Assembly (NCBI GenBank): GCA_016789455.1
Contig: JAEUQU010000002.1
Coordinates: 1,054,001-1,118,000, forward strand
Origin: Candidatus Saccharibacteria bacterium
GTDB lineage: Bacteria > Patescibacteriota > Saccharimonadia > Saccharimonadales > Saccharimonadaceae
Length of the DNA stretch: 64,000 bases
Reading direction: 5' to 3'
The notes beneath the pieces were generated by a model. That model was given only the letters and a program-made list of their open reading frames with translations, did no database searches and was not told the DNA's origin. The position numbers were made by a program, and so were the translations under genes. Shown here in pieces: positions 16,753-25,655 of the stretch (its first letter is position 1; each line of letters begins with the position of its first letter).

Positions 16753-16805
16753 GTTTATATTATAGCTAATATAAACATTATAGCACAAAATTGCTTAAAA
16801 ATCAA
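16753..16805 (-). promoter_or_regulatory. Promoter with a palindromic operator for the HEXXH gene
   Basis: Minus strand: TTGATT (16805-16800), 17 bp, TATAAT (16782-16777). Directly downstream is a perfect inverted repeat, GTTTATATTA / TAATATAAAC, separated by four bases (16753-16776) and containing a second TATAAT (16764-16759). The repeat ends four bases before the ATG, a classical repressor position. Confidence 0.65.
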
Positions 16806-16842
16806 TGAGATGGGAATATTGTAGCGCTATAGGACGTCGCGT

Positions 16843-17274
16843 CTAGCGGCCGGTGCTGCCAAAACGGCCGCTTCCCCGCTCGGTATCGTCCAGCTGGTCG
16901 GTGAGCTGCCACTCAATGCGCTCACAGGGGCCGATGACGGCTTGGGCAATGCGGTCGCCGTCCTGGACGGTATATGGATCCGGACTGAGGTTGACCAGGA
17001 TGATCATCAGCTCGCCGCGGTAGTCGGCATCGATGGTGCCGGGGGCGTTCATGATGCTCAGGCCGTGGTTGGCGGCCAAGCCGCTGCGGGGACGGATCTG
17101 CAGTTCGTAGCCGGCAGGGATGGCCATGTAGAGGCCGGTGGGGATGGTGGCGCGCTGCAGCGACCCGAGAGTGACGGGCTCATCGAGACTGGCGGTGATG
17201 TCGATGGCGGCGGCGTGGGCGGTCTTGTATTCGGGGAGGGGGTGCTTGGAGCGGTTGATGACGGGTATCTGCAT
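16843..17274 (-). CDS. dut: dUTP diphosphatase
   Basis: 143 aa from the ATG at 17274, with AAAGGA in the SD position. Hydrolyses dUTP to dUMP, keeping uracil out of DNA. Five dUTPase motifs are recognisable: AAAIDITA, PRSGLA, GTIDADYRGE, GDRIAQAV and the C-terminal RGSGRFGSTGR. Trimeric dUTPase type. It starts 11 bp after the HAD gene, in the polA-HAD-dut direction, so the three are likely co-transcribed. Confidence 0.97.
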   Translation of the reverse strand: MQIPVINRSKHPLPEYKTAHAAAIDITASLDEPVTLGSLQRATIPTGLYMAIPAGYELQIRPRSGLAANHGLSIMNAPGTIDADYRGELMIILVNLSPDPYTVQDGDRIAQAVIGPCERIEWQLTDQLDDTERGSGRFGSTGR

Positions 17275-17285
17275 TGTGTTGTCCT

Positions 17286-17741
17286 TTATGCTGTTACATT
17301 TAATGAAGCGAGTGAGGTTTTTAATGAAATTAATGAAGTGTAGCGGATGGCCTGCATGCCGGTGGCGCGGGCGGCCTCGCAATACTCCCCGATGTCGTCG
17401 ACCATCAGGCACTGCACAGGCGGCACGCCAAGCTGGGCGGCGATGGCGGTGAAGGCTTCTGGCGCGGGCTTTGCATGGCCGGTTTCGCCGGAGATGGCGG
17501 TGGCGTCAAAGTACTCCCCTGCTTCGCCCTGCCGGAAGTAATAGGCCAGCAGGCCGGTATCACTGTTGCTGAGCAGCCCGGTGCGGTAGCGCGGGCGCAG
17601 CGAGGCGATGAAGCTGAGCAGTTCCCGGTCTTTGCCGAGGCCGTCCCGCTTGGCCAGATCGGCCGGCGAGACGGTGTTGGGCCGGATGACGCCATAGAAA
17701 TCGAAGATGATGGCCTGAATGGGCGGACGGGTACCGGCCAC
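17286..17741 (-). CDS. Small HAD-superfamily hydrolase
   Basis: 151 aa from a GTG at 17741, three bases after the polA stop. HAD motif I is IIFDFYGVI, in which the second Asp of DxD is Tyr; motif II is LLSNSD, motif III lies around GHAKPAPEAF, and motif IV is MVDDIGEYC. The large cap domain is missing. Loss of the general-acid Asp is compatible with weak or altered phosphatase activity. It sits between polA and dut, which suggests nucleotide or sugar-phosphate clean-up, but the substrate is unknown. Confidence 0.75.
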   Translation of the reverse strand: MAGTRPPIQAIIFDFYGVIRPNTVSPADLAKRDGLGKDRELLSFIASLRPRYRTGLLSNSDTGLLAYYFRQGEAGEYFDATAISGETGHAKPAPEAFTAIAAQLGVPPVQCLMVDDIGEYCEAARATGMQAIRYTSLISLKTSLASLNVTA

Positions 17742-17744
17742 CTG

Positions 17745-20306
17745 CTAGAGCTCGCCCCAGTTGTCACCGGTCGAGACATCAACCTTGAGCTTGACCGGCA
17801 GCTTGTAGATGTTCTCCATGGTCTCGCGCAGGACGGTGGCGACCTGCTGGGCGTTGGCACGGGGTGCTTCCACCAGGATCGAGTCGTGTATCTGCAGGAC
17901 CTGTTCGCCGAGGCCTTCAAGCTTTTGCTCCACTTCCAGCATTGCTAATTTCATTAAATCAGCTTCGGTGCCTTGGATGGGCATGTTGGCGGCGGCGCGC
18001 TTGGCAGCCTCGCGCACTACGAAGTTGCTGGACTTAAGGTCCGGCGTCGGGCGGCGGCGGCCGAAGATCGTCTCTACATAGCCGCGCTCCAGCGCCTCGG
18101 CGACGGTGCGGTCGATGTACTGGCGTACCGGGGCGCGCAGCTCGAAGTAGGCGTCGATGAAGGCCTTGGCTTCGTCACGCGTCATGCCGGTAGCCACGCT
18201 TAGGCCGTGCGGGCTCATGCCGTAGAGCACGCCGAAGTTGACGGTCTTGGCGTGGCGGCGCATGTCCTTGGTCACCTCTTCAAGCGGCACGCCATACACC
18301 TGGGCGGCGGTGGCGGTATGAATGTCGATGTCGTTGTTGAAGTCTTCGATCATCTGCTTGTCATCGGCCAGGACGGCGGCCAGGCGCAGTTCGAACTGGC
18401 TGTAGTCGGCGCTGACAAAGACATGACCGGGCGCCGGCACGAAGGCGCGGCGGATGGCCTGCCCCAATTCCGTGCGGGTGGGAATGTTCTGCAGGTTGGG
18501 ATCATGTGAGCTGAGGCGGCCGGTAGCGGCCACATCAAGCGCGAAGGTGGTGTGCAGCTTGCCGTGCTCATCCACCAGCTTGGGCAAGGCGTCGATGTAG
18601 GTGCCCTTGAGCTTGGTGTATTCACGCCAGGTGGTGATGAGGTCGGCGATGGGGTGGAGGCCGCGCAGCTTATCCAACTCCTTGGCACCGGTGGAATACC
18701 CGGTTTTTCCACGTTTTATCCCCAGGGTGGGCAGACCCATCTTCTCAAACAAGATTGTGCCCAGTTGCGAGGGTGAGCCGATGTTGAAGGTCTGGCCGGC
18801 CAGTTCATAAATCTTTTGTTCAAACTCTTCGATGCGGACGGCGAACTGCTGGCTCATGTCGGCCAGGGCGGCGCTGTCGAGGTGGATGCCGCGGTGCTCG
18901 ATGCGCGAGAGCAGCGGAATCATGGGGAATTCCATGTCATGGGCCAGACTGCGCAGCTTGGGTGCTTCTACCAGTTGGGCGGTCTGCTCCTGGTAGAGTT
19001 TCCAGATGGCGGCGATGACTGCCCCGCCGTCAGTCGGCTCGATGGCTTGGCCGGCCAGGTCGCTGAGTTCGCGGGAGCGCTGAAGGGCGTCGATTAAAAA
19101 GGCAGCTATGCGGGTGTCGTGGCCGACTTCGGCGGGAATTGATATATTGCGCGCCAGTAGTTCACGGAAGCATGTCTTTAGGTCATGACCAATAACCGGG
19201 CCGTTCTGTACAGCCATTAAATTACTGTTGAAGTCGTCTTTTGCCAAGCCATCGAGACTTAGTGCACTGTAGGCACCTGGCTTTGCACTAACCAAAAGAT
19301 GATTGTTAGCCAACTGCATTATGCGAGTCTCGCCTTTTTCAAAGTCCTGTATTCGGAAAGGTACGCGTGCAGCCTTTTCAATCGGCTCGGCCGGCGCTTC
19401 GGCTGCCTCCACCGCTTCGACGGGAACGTGCGCCTCCACCTGGCGCAACAGGGCCCGGAATTCCAGACGCTTGAACAGTTGCACCAGCTCGGGCGTCAGG
19501 CCGTCGGGCTGCAGACACTTATCAAAGTCCATGTCGAGCGGTAGGTCGACGATCAACGTCACCAGTTTTTTGCTGAGGAAGGCCATGTCGCGGTCGCGCT
19601 CCAGCTTGGCCTGCAGGGCCGGCTTTAATTCATCAAGGTGTTCATAGACACCTTCGAGTGTGTCGTATTTCTTGATGAGTTCCAGTGCGGTCTTCTCCCC
19701 GACGCCGGCGACACCCGGAATATTATCACTTGAGTCACCCTTGAGCGCTTTGACGTCGATCCACTGATGGGCACCGACGCCGTACTTGGCCTCAAATGAC
19801 TCGACGTTGAACAACTCGATGTTAGAAAAGCCCTTTTTCAAGGTGTAGATATGAGTATGTTCGTTGACCAGCTGCAGCACGTCAAGGTCACTGGTGACCA
19901 GATAGCTCTCAATGCCACGGGCGCCGGCCTGCTTGGCGAAGGCACCCATGATGTCGTCGGCCTCGTAGTCGTCAAGCTCGTAAAGCGGCCAGCCAAGCGT
20001 ATCCAGCAACTCATGCAGGATGGGCACCTGTTCATAAAAATCAGGTGGCGCCGGCTTGCGGTTAGCCTTGTACTCGGGATACAGCTCTTTGCGGGCGCGG
20101 ATGTTGGTCTTGGGCTTGTCCCAAGCGACGCAGACATAGTCCGGCTTGAGCTTGCGGACGATCTCCATAGCCATGACGGCAAAGCCGTAGACGCCGCCGG
20201 TGGGCGTGCCATCCTTAGTAGCGAGATTCGGCATGGCGTAATAACCACGGTAAAAGACTGATTTGCCGTCGATGATGACCAGACGTTTGGAATAAGTGGT
20301 AGGCAT
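17745..20306 (-). CDS. polA: DNA polymerase I
   Basis: 853 aa from the ATG at 20306. Order: 5' nuclease (about 1-290, IIDGKSVFYRGYYAM, YEADDIMGAFA), a degenerate 3'-5' exonuclease-like domain lacking the DxE motif, then the polymerase domain. Motif A is SADYSQFELRLAA (most bacterial enzymes have Ile where Phe is seen). Motif B is RRHAKTVNFGVLYG. Motif C is QIHDSILVE, so the usual Glu after the catalytic Asp is Ser. A proofreading-deficient repair/Okazaki polymerase is expected. TACAAT ends seven bases before the ATG, suggesting a leaderless mRNA. The longer frame to 20456 is unsupported. Confidence 0.96.
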   Translation of the reverse strand: MPTTYSKRLVIIDGKSVFYRGYYAMPNLATKDGTPTGGVYGFAVMAMEIVRKLKPDYVCVAWDKPKTNIRARKELYPEYKANRKPAPPDFYEQVPILHELLDTLGWPLYELDDYEADDIMGAFAKQAGARGIESYLVTSDLDVLQLVNEHTHIYTLKKGFSNIELFNVESFEAKYGVGAHQWIDVKALKGDSSDNIPGVAGVGEKTALELIKKYDTLEGVYEHLDELKPALQAKLERDRDMAFLSKKLVTLIVDLPLDMDFDKCLQPDGLTPELVQLFKRLEFRALLRQVEAHVPVEAVEAAEAPAEPIEKAARVPFRIQDFEKGETRIMQLANNHLLVSAKPGAYSALSLDGLAKDDFNSNLMAVQNGPVIGHDLKTCFRELLARNISIPAEVGHDTRIAAFLIDALQRSRELSDLAGQAIEPTDGGAVIAAIWKLYQEQTAQLVEAPKLRSLAHDMEFPMIPLLSRIEHRGIHLDSAALADMSQQFAVRIEEFEQKIYELAGQTFNIGSPSQLGTILFEKMGLPTLGIKRGKTGYSTGAKELDKLRGLHPIADLITTWREYTKLKGTYIDALPKLVDEHGKLHTTFALDVAATGRLSSHDPNLQNIPTRTELGQAIRRAFVPAPGHVFVSADYSQFELRLAAVLADDKQMIEDFNNDIDIHTATAAQVYGVPLEEVTKDMRRHAKTVNFGVLYGMSPHGLSVATGMTRDEAKAFIDAYFELRAPVRQYIDRTVAEALERGYVETIFGRRRPTPDLKSSNFVVREAAKRAAANMPIQGTEADLMKLAMLEVEQKLEGLGEQVLQIHDSILVEAPRANAQQVATVLRETMENIYKLPVKLKVDVSTGDNWGEL

Positions 20307-20319
20307 ATCCCCTATTGTA

Positions 20320-22362
20320 TCAGGCATCTGTAGCAGGCGCCCCGCCCAGGCCGCGTAGTTTCGACAGTGCACGGTGCTTGGTAACGCGCAATGTTCCGGG
20401 CGTCGGAAGGTTTTTTGACAGGCCGAGCCGGTGCAGTTCGATCGCAGCCTCCTCATAACTTAAGCCGTCCAGCTCAGTAAGGACGATGAGCGTCCGCTGC
20501 ATCACCGGCAGACTCTGCAGCGCCTGGACAAGCCAGGGACTGAGCTGATCTGCCACTACGGTTTTTTCGGGTATAAAGGACGAGCTTGCAGGTAATGATT
20601 GGGTTGCCATGTCAACCACTGTCACTCCCCGCCTTTTTACCGCTCTATACGCGTCGGCTTCCTTATTACGAAATATTTTTACCAGGTACGCCGTAAAATT
20701 ACTTGCTTGACCGGCGCGGAGTGGATCATACGTACGCACTGCCCTTATAAGCGCTTCGGTCATCTCGCCATCAACCAGCACGCCACCGCTGCCCGTAATC
20801 TCATCAGACACACCACTGCGTGCCACCCGCCGGAGACGCGGCAGGTAATGCCCGCACAGCAGGTTTTCGGCATATGCCGAGCGCTGGGCATAGTATCGTT
20901 TGGCGATGCCATTGCCATTCTCGTCCTCTGAAAGCAGGGTCGCCAAAGAAGCACGGCTTTGCCGGTTCACTGCCAGCAGCATCATTACATCATCTTCCGA
21001 CAACCTTGGCGGCGACGTGGCCGGACTGACGGCGGCATCCCCGAAACGATCACGCAGTTCGGTGGTAGTCGGCAGGCCGTCGATAGCACCAGCAGCCAAT
21101 TCAAAGGCGGCCAAGCCCATCCGCCGGCGCATCACTTGCTGGCGGTCAGAGATAGTGAGAGCCTCCGGTGCCACCTGTTCAGGAGTCTTATTTTCAGTGG
21201 CTGCAACGCGCGATGTGCCGACGCCCCGAAGGGCGCGGCGTTTGATTTTTTTGCGAGCGCTCCACTTGGCATTACGCAGTCCCAGAGGTGTGGCATCAGG
21301 CCATATGCCATGCCACCTCATGTATGCGGCGGCCTGTGGAGCGGTCATGCCCTCCATGCCGGTCAACACTAGTGTCGCGACCTCCTGGGCGGTCAGTCCT
21401 TTCAGCAACACAATCAGCCGTTTGTCGCCGTCGATACGGTCGATGAGCGCGTCTTCAGTACCAGGTGATAGCACCATATCAGCAAGCAGTGCCGGATTCC
21501 GCGATACTACCTCGGGGTGCCGGAGCGACCGGACCATGTAGCGCACCCTTTCACGGAGACCTTGGCGTATACGCTTGAGGTGGTCCTTGTCGTAGCGTTC
21601 ATTGTGAGGATCATAGCGTCGTATGGCAGATGAAAGATACTCCAAGGCATCTGCTTCAATCAACTCAATATCACTCGACTCCCGGTCTTCCGGTTCAATG
21701 AAAGTCGACACTGCCGGACGCCAAGCCGCCAACAATATACGCTCGGCATACTCCGCCCGGCGCCTGTGCAGGGCGGTTGCGGCGTCATCATCGCGCTCTT
21801 CCGCCGCCAAAGCCTCTGTGCGGCCGTGCCATGCGACGCGCAAGAGTAAAGGATAGTCATTTTCGGCCAACAACGCCTGGTCGCCGGTGGGCGCCAGACG
21901 CCATTCATCGTGGCCAAACGTCTGTAACAGGCGATCAAAGTCCCACTCGTCAAGCTCATGGATAAAGGACAACCGGTCGAAGTATGCCACCGGTGCCTGC
22001 ACGGGGATGCCAAGAGCCTGCTGCAGCGCCAGCCTGGCAAGCTTTGCACGTCGGCTGACCGTGGCAGCACTCACGCCAAGCTCCACGCCTGCTTCACGCA
22101 CCGTCCTGAACCTGATCGCGCAGTACTCTAGGATTTGGCGCTGGCGAGCGTCCAGGCCGCTGTAGGCTTCCGCCAATTGTTCGTCCGAAAAATCAAGCGT
22201 ATCGTCAGTTTGCGGCGAATCCGCCAGTGGCGCGTCAGCTTCATCTCCAGAGACGTCCAAGTAGTGCCGGAGGGCACGAGCCAATACCGCTGTTTCATAA
22301 GGCCGCCCGGCATCAGGCAATTTCCCGTTCTCCATTCCTTGCACAACTTTCTTGGCGTCCAT
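20320..22362 (-). CDS. Large protein with two sigma-70-like modules
   Basis: About 680 aa if started at the ATG at 22362; an in-frame ATG at 22443 overlaps the divergent gene. N-terminal HTH resembling region 4 (LDARQRQILEYCAIRFRTVREAGVELGVSAATVSRRAK). The middle has a region-2-like helical part (AEYAERILLAAWRP to RHPEVVSRN) and another region-4-like segment (DGDKRLIVLLKGLTAQEVATLVL). The C-terminus has region 2 (ALIRAVRTYDPLRAGQASNFTAYLVKIFRNKEADAYRAVKRR) and region 4 (SLPVMQRTLIVLTELDGLSYEEAAIEL). Single sigma factors are far shorter. It could be an anti-sigma-like or dual-promoter regulator. It lies just downstream of the other sigma genes. Confidence 0.65.
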   Translation of the reverse strand: MDAKKVVQGMENGKLPDAGRPYETAVLARALRHYLDVSGDEADAPLADSPQTDDTLDFSDEQLAEAYSGLDARQRQILEYCAIRFRTVREAGVELGVSAATVSRRAKLARLALQQALGIPVQAPVAYFDRLSFIHELDEWDFDRLLQTFGHDEWRLAPTGDQALLAENDYPLLLRVAWHGRTEALAAEERDDDAATALHRRRAEYAERILLAAWRPAVSTFIEPEDRESSDIELIEADALEYLSSAIRRYDPHNERYDKDHLKRIRQGLRERVRYMVRSLRHPEVVSRNPALLADMVLSPGTEDALIDRIDGDKRLIVLLKGLTAQEVATLVLTGMEGMTAPQAAAYMRWHGIWPDATPLGLRNAKWSARKKIKRRALRGVGTSRVAATENKTPEQVAPEALTISDRQQVMRRRMGLAAFELAAGAIDGLPTTTELRDRFGDAAVSPATSPPRLSEDDVMMLLAVNRQSRASLATLLSEDENGNGIAKRYYAQRSAYAENLLCGHYLPRLRRVARSGVSDEITGSGGVLVDGEMTEALIRAVRTYDPLRAGQASNFTAYLVKIFRNKEADAYRAVKRRGVTVVDMATQSLPASSSFIPEKTVVADQLSPWLVQALQSLPVMQRTLIVLTELDGLSYEEAAIELHRLGLSKNLPTPGTLRVTKHRALSKLRGLGGAPATDA

Positions 22363-22443
22363 TATGTCTAGCGCCGCATTGTTACTTTTTATAACACAAA
22401 ACTGCAATATGTATAGCATACAAGTATGGTATAGTGTTGCCAT

Positions 22444-23043
22444 ATGAAACCTTTATCACCTGAGCCGCCCATCATCCTCGCCTTCGTCGGCATGCCCGGC
22501 TCCGGCAAGGGTACCTGCACCGATTTCTTAGAGGCCGAGTACCACTTTCCGGTCGTCCATTTCGGCTCCATGGTGTATGAGGAAGTCCAGCGCCGCGGCC
22601 TTGATAACGTGGAGGACGAAAAGTTCGTCCGCGAGGACATGCGCGCCAAGGAAGGTCCGGCCACCCTGGCCATGCGCAGCGCCCGGAAGGCTGAGGACTA
22701 TTTTGCTGAAGGCCACGCCGTGGTCGTCTTTGACGGCCTTTATAGCTGGAGCGAGTTCAAATATCTTGATGAGAAGTATGGCGACCGCCTGATTACCATC
22801 GCGCTGGCCGCCGCCCGCGCCGAGCGTCACCGCCGCGTCGTCGAACGGAAGGACGGACACCGCCGCTACACCTACGAACAGGTGCGGGCCCGCGATATCA
22901 ACGAGATTGAACACCTGGAAAAAGGCGGCCCGATCGCCTACGCCGACTTCACTATCGTCAACAGTCTGGACCAGGCGGATCTGCGGAACCAGCTTGCAGC
23001 GCTACTAGCCCAGTTGGGTATTCACAAGCCGGTTACCGAGTAG
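22444..23043 (+). CDS. UPF0200-like P-loop nucleotide kinase
   Basis: 199 aa. Walker A FVGMPGSGKGT is followed by VVHFGSMVYEEVQRRG, FDGLYSWSEFKYL, a lid-like RRVVERKDGHRRYTYEQVRARD, and YADFTIVNS near the end. This order matches archaeal UPF0200/dephospho-CoA-kinase-like proteins. Substrate unknown. No SD; TATAGT (22430-22435) lies eight bases upstream of the ATG. It is flanked by minus-strand sigma genes and its 3' end overlaps the next gene by 11 bp in a convergent arrangement. Confidence 0.75.
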   Translation: MKPLSPEPPIILAFVGMPGSGKGTCTDFLEAEYHFPVVHFGSMVYEEVQRRGLDNVEDEKFVREDMRAKEGPATLAMRSARKAEDYFAEGHAVVVFDGLYSWSEFKYLDEKYGDRLITIALAAARAERHRRVVERKDGHRRYTYEQVRARDINEIEHLEKGGPIAYADFTIVNSLDQADLRNQLAALLAQLGIHKPVTE

Positions 23044-24490
23044 CCGATCGCAGGTCAGTGATGACCGTCGCGGGATGCAACGACCAGACATGGGTATATT
23101 TGTGGCGCCGGCTCATGACTATCGGGGTCTGCCGCAGGGCTGGACACACCTTCTGTAGCCGCTCGACAACCTCCATCATCGTCCGCCGCCGCCTGGCACT
23201 GACAAGCTGCTTTAATTGGGAATCACTCATGGTTTCGTCAGGCGCAAGCCGCATCAAGGCGTTAAGTACCAGGACGGCGATACCGGCATCACCCTTGTCG
23301 TCGAGCTCATCAAGGCGGATGGTACGGATGGCCTCGCCGTTCTCCGGAATACCGCTCTGAATAGTACCGTCGTCTATAAAGCGGATGAACGGCCTGCCGG
23401 GGCGTTCAGGGCCCACGAAGCGCTCCGGAGGTGTCTTGAAGGCCGGGCCGGCGGCTTTCTTCTTGAGTGGAGCGGCCACAGGTGCTTCTGGCGGGACGGC
23501 ACCGACTTCGGCGGCTGATGGTGCGAATGGAGACTTCTGGTGCTCATCCGCGGATAGCACCTCCGCGCCCGGCTCGTCACGCAGCCGGCGAATCGGCTCG
23601 CCGCTCTCCAACGCTGCCCTCAAACGATGGACCGCCCGGTGGAATCTGCCCCTGAGGGTGCCCTCTTTCACCCCTGTGACAGCGGCAGCTTCCGCGTAAG
23701 TCATGCCCTCATGGCCGACCAGTCTGATAATCTCCCGTAGCTCATCCGGCAGCTGTGCGACCAGTACAGTCAACCTCGCCAGCTCTTCACGGGCAATAAC
23801 CTGCCGTTCAGGATCAGAAAATGTTACCTGCCCGGTCGTACCCTCTGCTATATCGCCACCGTAGCCGTACCCGTACTTTTCGCCACGGCGCCTGTCGCGG
23901 ATAGCATCAATGACCGCACGCCTGATGATGCGCAGTGACCATGCCCGAAAGGTAAAATCAGCGTACCTGCCCGCCATATCCAGGGTGCTGATGGTTCCGT
24001 CCAGTCGATGCATAGCGTCAGAGACGGCATTGGCCCACACTTCGGAACGGTAGCCATATTGCGGCCCGAGCATAGTCTGTGCGGTCGCCTCGACGAATGG
24101 CAGAAGGGATGACAGCAAGATGGCGCGCGCCATATCGCTCCGCCGGTCTGACTCTGACTGGCTTCCCTGCTGTGCTATGAGGATAAGTGCAATCTGCTCG
24201 TCATTGCTCAGGTGTAGCCTTTCTGCTCCTACCCGCGCCCTGATTCCATAGCCGTACCGCTCGGTCAGTTCCGCCTCATCAATATGACTGACATCGGGAA
24301 GCGAAAGCCTTTCTTGTACCACCACAGACTCAGCGGATTCGTCAGCGTCATGCTCCTCACTGTTCACCATCTCGGCAGTCAACGCCGCAGCCATACCGCC
24401 CATGAACTGCCGGCTTACGGGGTCGGCTTCGCGGCCGGCCAGTACGGCCTCCGTCTTTTCGGGGTGTGCTGCGGTGTCGCTCTTGTCCAT
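23033..24490 (-). CDS. ECF-like sigma factor with an extra C-terminal domain
   Basis: 485 aa. After an acidic N-terminus comes sigma region 2 (AMHRLDGTISTLDMAGRYADFTFRAWSLRIIRRAVIDAIRDRRRG), then region 4 (LPDELREIIRLVGHEGMTYAEAAAVTGVKEGTLRGRFHRAVHRL), a Pro/Ala linker and a C-terminal domain of ~130 residues (IAVLVLNALMRLAPDETMSDSQLKQLVSARRRRTMMEVVERLQKV) resembling a winged helix. A palindrome overlaps the start codon, so autoregulation is plausible. It lies between the tandem sigma-like gene and rpoD. Confidence 0.75.
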   Translation of the reverse strand: MDKSDTAAHPEKTEAVLAGREADPVSRQFMGGMAAALTAEMVNSEEHDADESAESVVVQERLSLPDVSHIDEAELTERYGYGIRARVGAERLHLSNDEQIALILIAQQGSQSESDRRSDMARAILLSSLLPFVEATAQTMLGPQYGYRSEVWANAVSDAMHRLDGTISTLDMAGRYADFTFRAWSLRIIRRAVIDAIRDRRRGEKYGYGYGGDIAEGTTGQVTFSDPERQVIAREELARLTVLVAQLPDELREIIRLVGHEGMTYAEAAAVTGVKEGTLRGRFHRAVHRLRAALESGEPIRRLRDEPGAEVLSADEHQKSPFAPSAAEVGAVPPEAPVAAPLKKKAAGPAFKTPPERFVGPERPGRPFIRFIDDGTIQSGIPENGEAIRTIRLDELDDKGDAGIAVLVLNALMRLAPDETMSDSQLKQLVSARRRRTMMEVVERLQKVCPALRQTPIVMSRRHKYTHVWSLHPATVITDLRSATR

Positions 24491-24511
24491 ACTCTATCTA
24501 GAAAGAGTATA
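24489..24511 (-). promoter_or_regulatory. Operator and -10 box at the ECF-like sigma gene start
   Basis: A 22-bp near-perfect palindrome (ATACTCT arms around TCTAGA, one mismatch; 24489-24510) overlaps both the ATG and a TATACT -10 box (24511-24506). This leaves a leader of only about 10 nt. Confidence 0.5.
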
Positions 24512-24534
24512 GTACCACATATTTTACAGGCCGG

Positions 24535-25623
24535 CTATTTCAGATATTCGTACAGCTTGCGAGCGTCCTTGTGCTTACGCAGCTTGGCCAAGGCCTTCGC
24601 CTCGATCTGGCGGATGCGCTCACGGGTGACGGAGAACTCCTGCCCCACTTCTTCGAGCGTGTGGCTCTTGCCGTCTTCCAGGCCGAAGCGCATCTTGAGA
24701 ATCTTCTGCTCGCGCTCGGTCAACGCACCCAGGATGCCTTGGACCTGCTCGCGCAGCAGCTGCTTGGTGGCTGATTCCTCGGGGTTTTCGGCATCTTCGT
24801 CCTCGATGAAGTCACCCAGCACCGAGTCTTCGTCGTCGTTACCGACGGTGGCGTCAAGGCTGGAGATGTCCTGCTTGATCTTCATGACGTACTCGACCTT
24901 GTCGACTTCGATCTCCATGGCGGCGGCGATTTCTTCGTTGGTCGGTTCGCGGTTCAGCTCCTGCGTCAGGCGGCGCTGGGTGCGCAGCAACTTGTTGATG
25001 GTCTCCACCATGTGGACCGGAATACGGATGACGCGGGCCTGGTCGGCGATGGCACGGGTGATGGCCTGGCGGATCCACCAGGTAGCGTACGTGGAAAACT
25101 TAAAGCCCTTGTCCGGGTCGAACTTCTCGACGGCGCGCAACAGGCCGGTGTTGCCTTCCTGGATCAGGTCGAGGAAATCGAGGCCGCGGCCGCTGTAGCG
25201 CTTGGCGATAGAGACGACCAGGCGCATGTTGGCCTCAGCCATCTTGTCTTTGGCGTCCTTGTCACCTTCCTTGACCTTGTAGGCCAGGTCGAGTTCTTCC
25301 TGCGGGGTCAGCAGCGGAATCTTACCGATTTCGCGCAGGTAGAGGCGGACGGAGTCATCGGAGATGTCATCGAGGTAGCTGGTGTTGGCCAGGGCGTCCT
25401 CTTCACTCCATTCCTCTTCGTCGACTTCGGCCAGGTCGTCCTCGATCGGCTCGATACCTTCGAGCGGCTCGATGGTGCCGAGCGAGTCGTCGCTGATGTC
25501 AGCCACAAAGTCATCCACCTGGGCGGCGTCGTCGGCCGGCAACTGCTGGACGTGCGGCTGGTCGGCGGCGTTGTCGCCGGCTGGTGCGTCAGTCCGGGGT
25601 GCGTCCTTAGTTTTTTTCGCCAT
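24535..25623 (-). CDS. rpoD: Primary sigma factor (sigma-70/SigA)
   Basis: 362 aa from the ATG at 25623 (AGAGG in SD position). Acidic N-terminus in place of a long region 1.1; region 1.2 [20 protein letters not shown]; region 2 [57 protein letters not shown], which reads the -10 box; region 3; region 4 [45 protein letters not shown], which reads -35. It follows dnaG after 32 bp, the common dnaG-rpoD arrangement. Confidence 0.98.
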   Translation of the reverse strand: MAKKTKDAPRTDAPAGDNAADQPHVQQLPADDAAQVDDFVADISDDSLGTIEPLEGIEPIEDDLAEVDEEEWSEEDALANTSYLDDISDDSVRLYLREIGKIPLLTPQEELDLAYKVKEGDKDAKDKMAEANMRLVVSIAKRYSGRGLDFLDLIQEGNTGLLRAVEKFDPDKGFKFSTYATWWIRQAITRAIADQARVIRIPVHMVETINKLLRTQRRLTQELNREPTNEEIAAAMEIEVDKVEYVMKIKQDISSLDATVGNDDEDSVLGDFIEDEDAENPEESATKQLLREQVQGILGALTEREQKILKMRFGLEDGKSHTLEEVGQEFSVTRERIRQIEAKALAKLRKHKDARKLYEYLK

Positions 25624-25655
25624 CTTCAAAACCTCTTTCTCATTACTCTTCTAGA

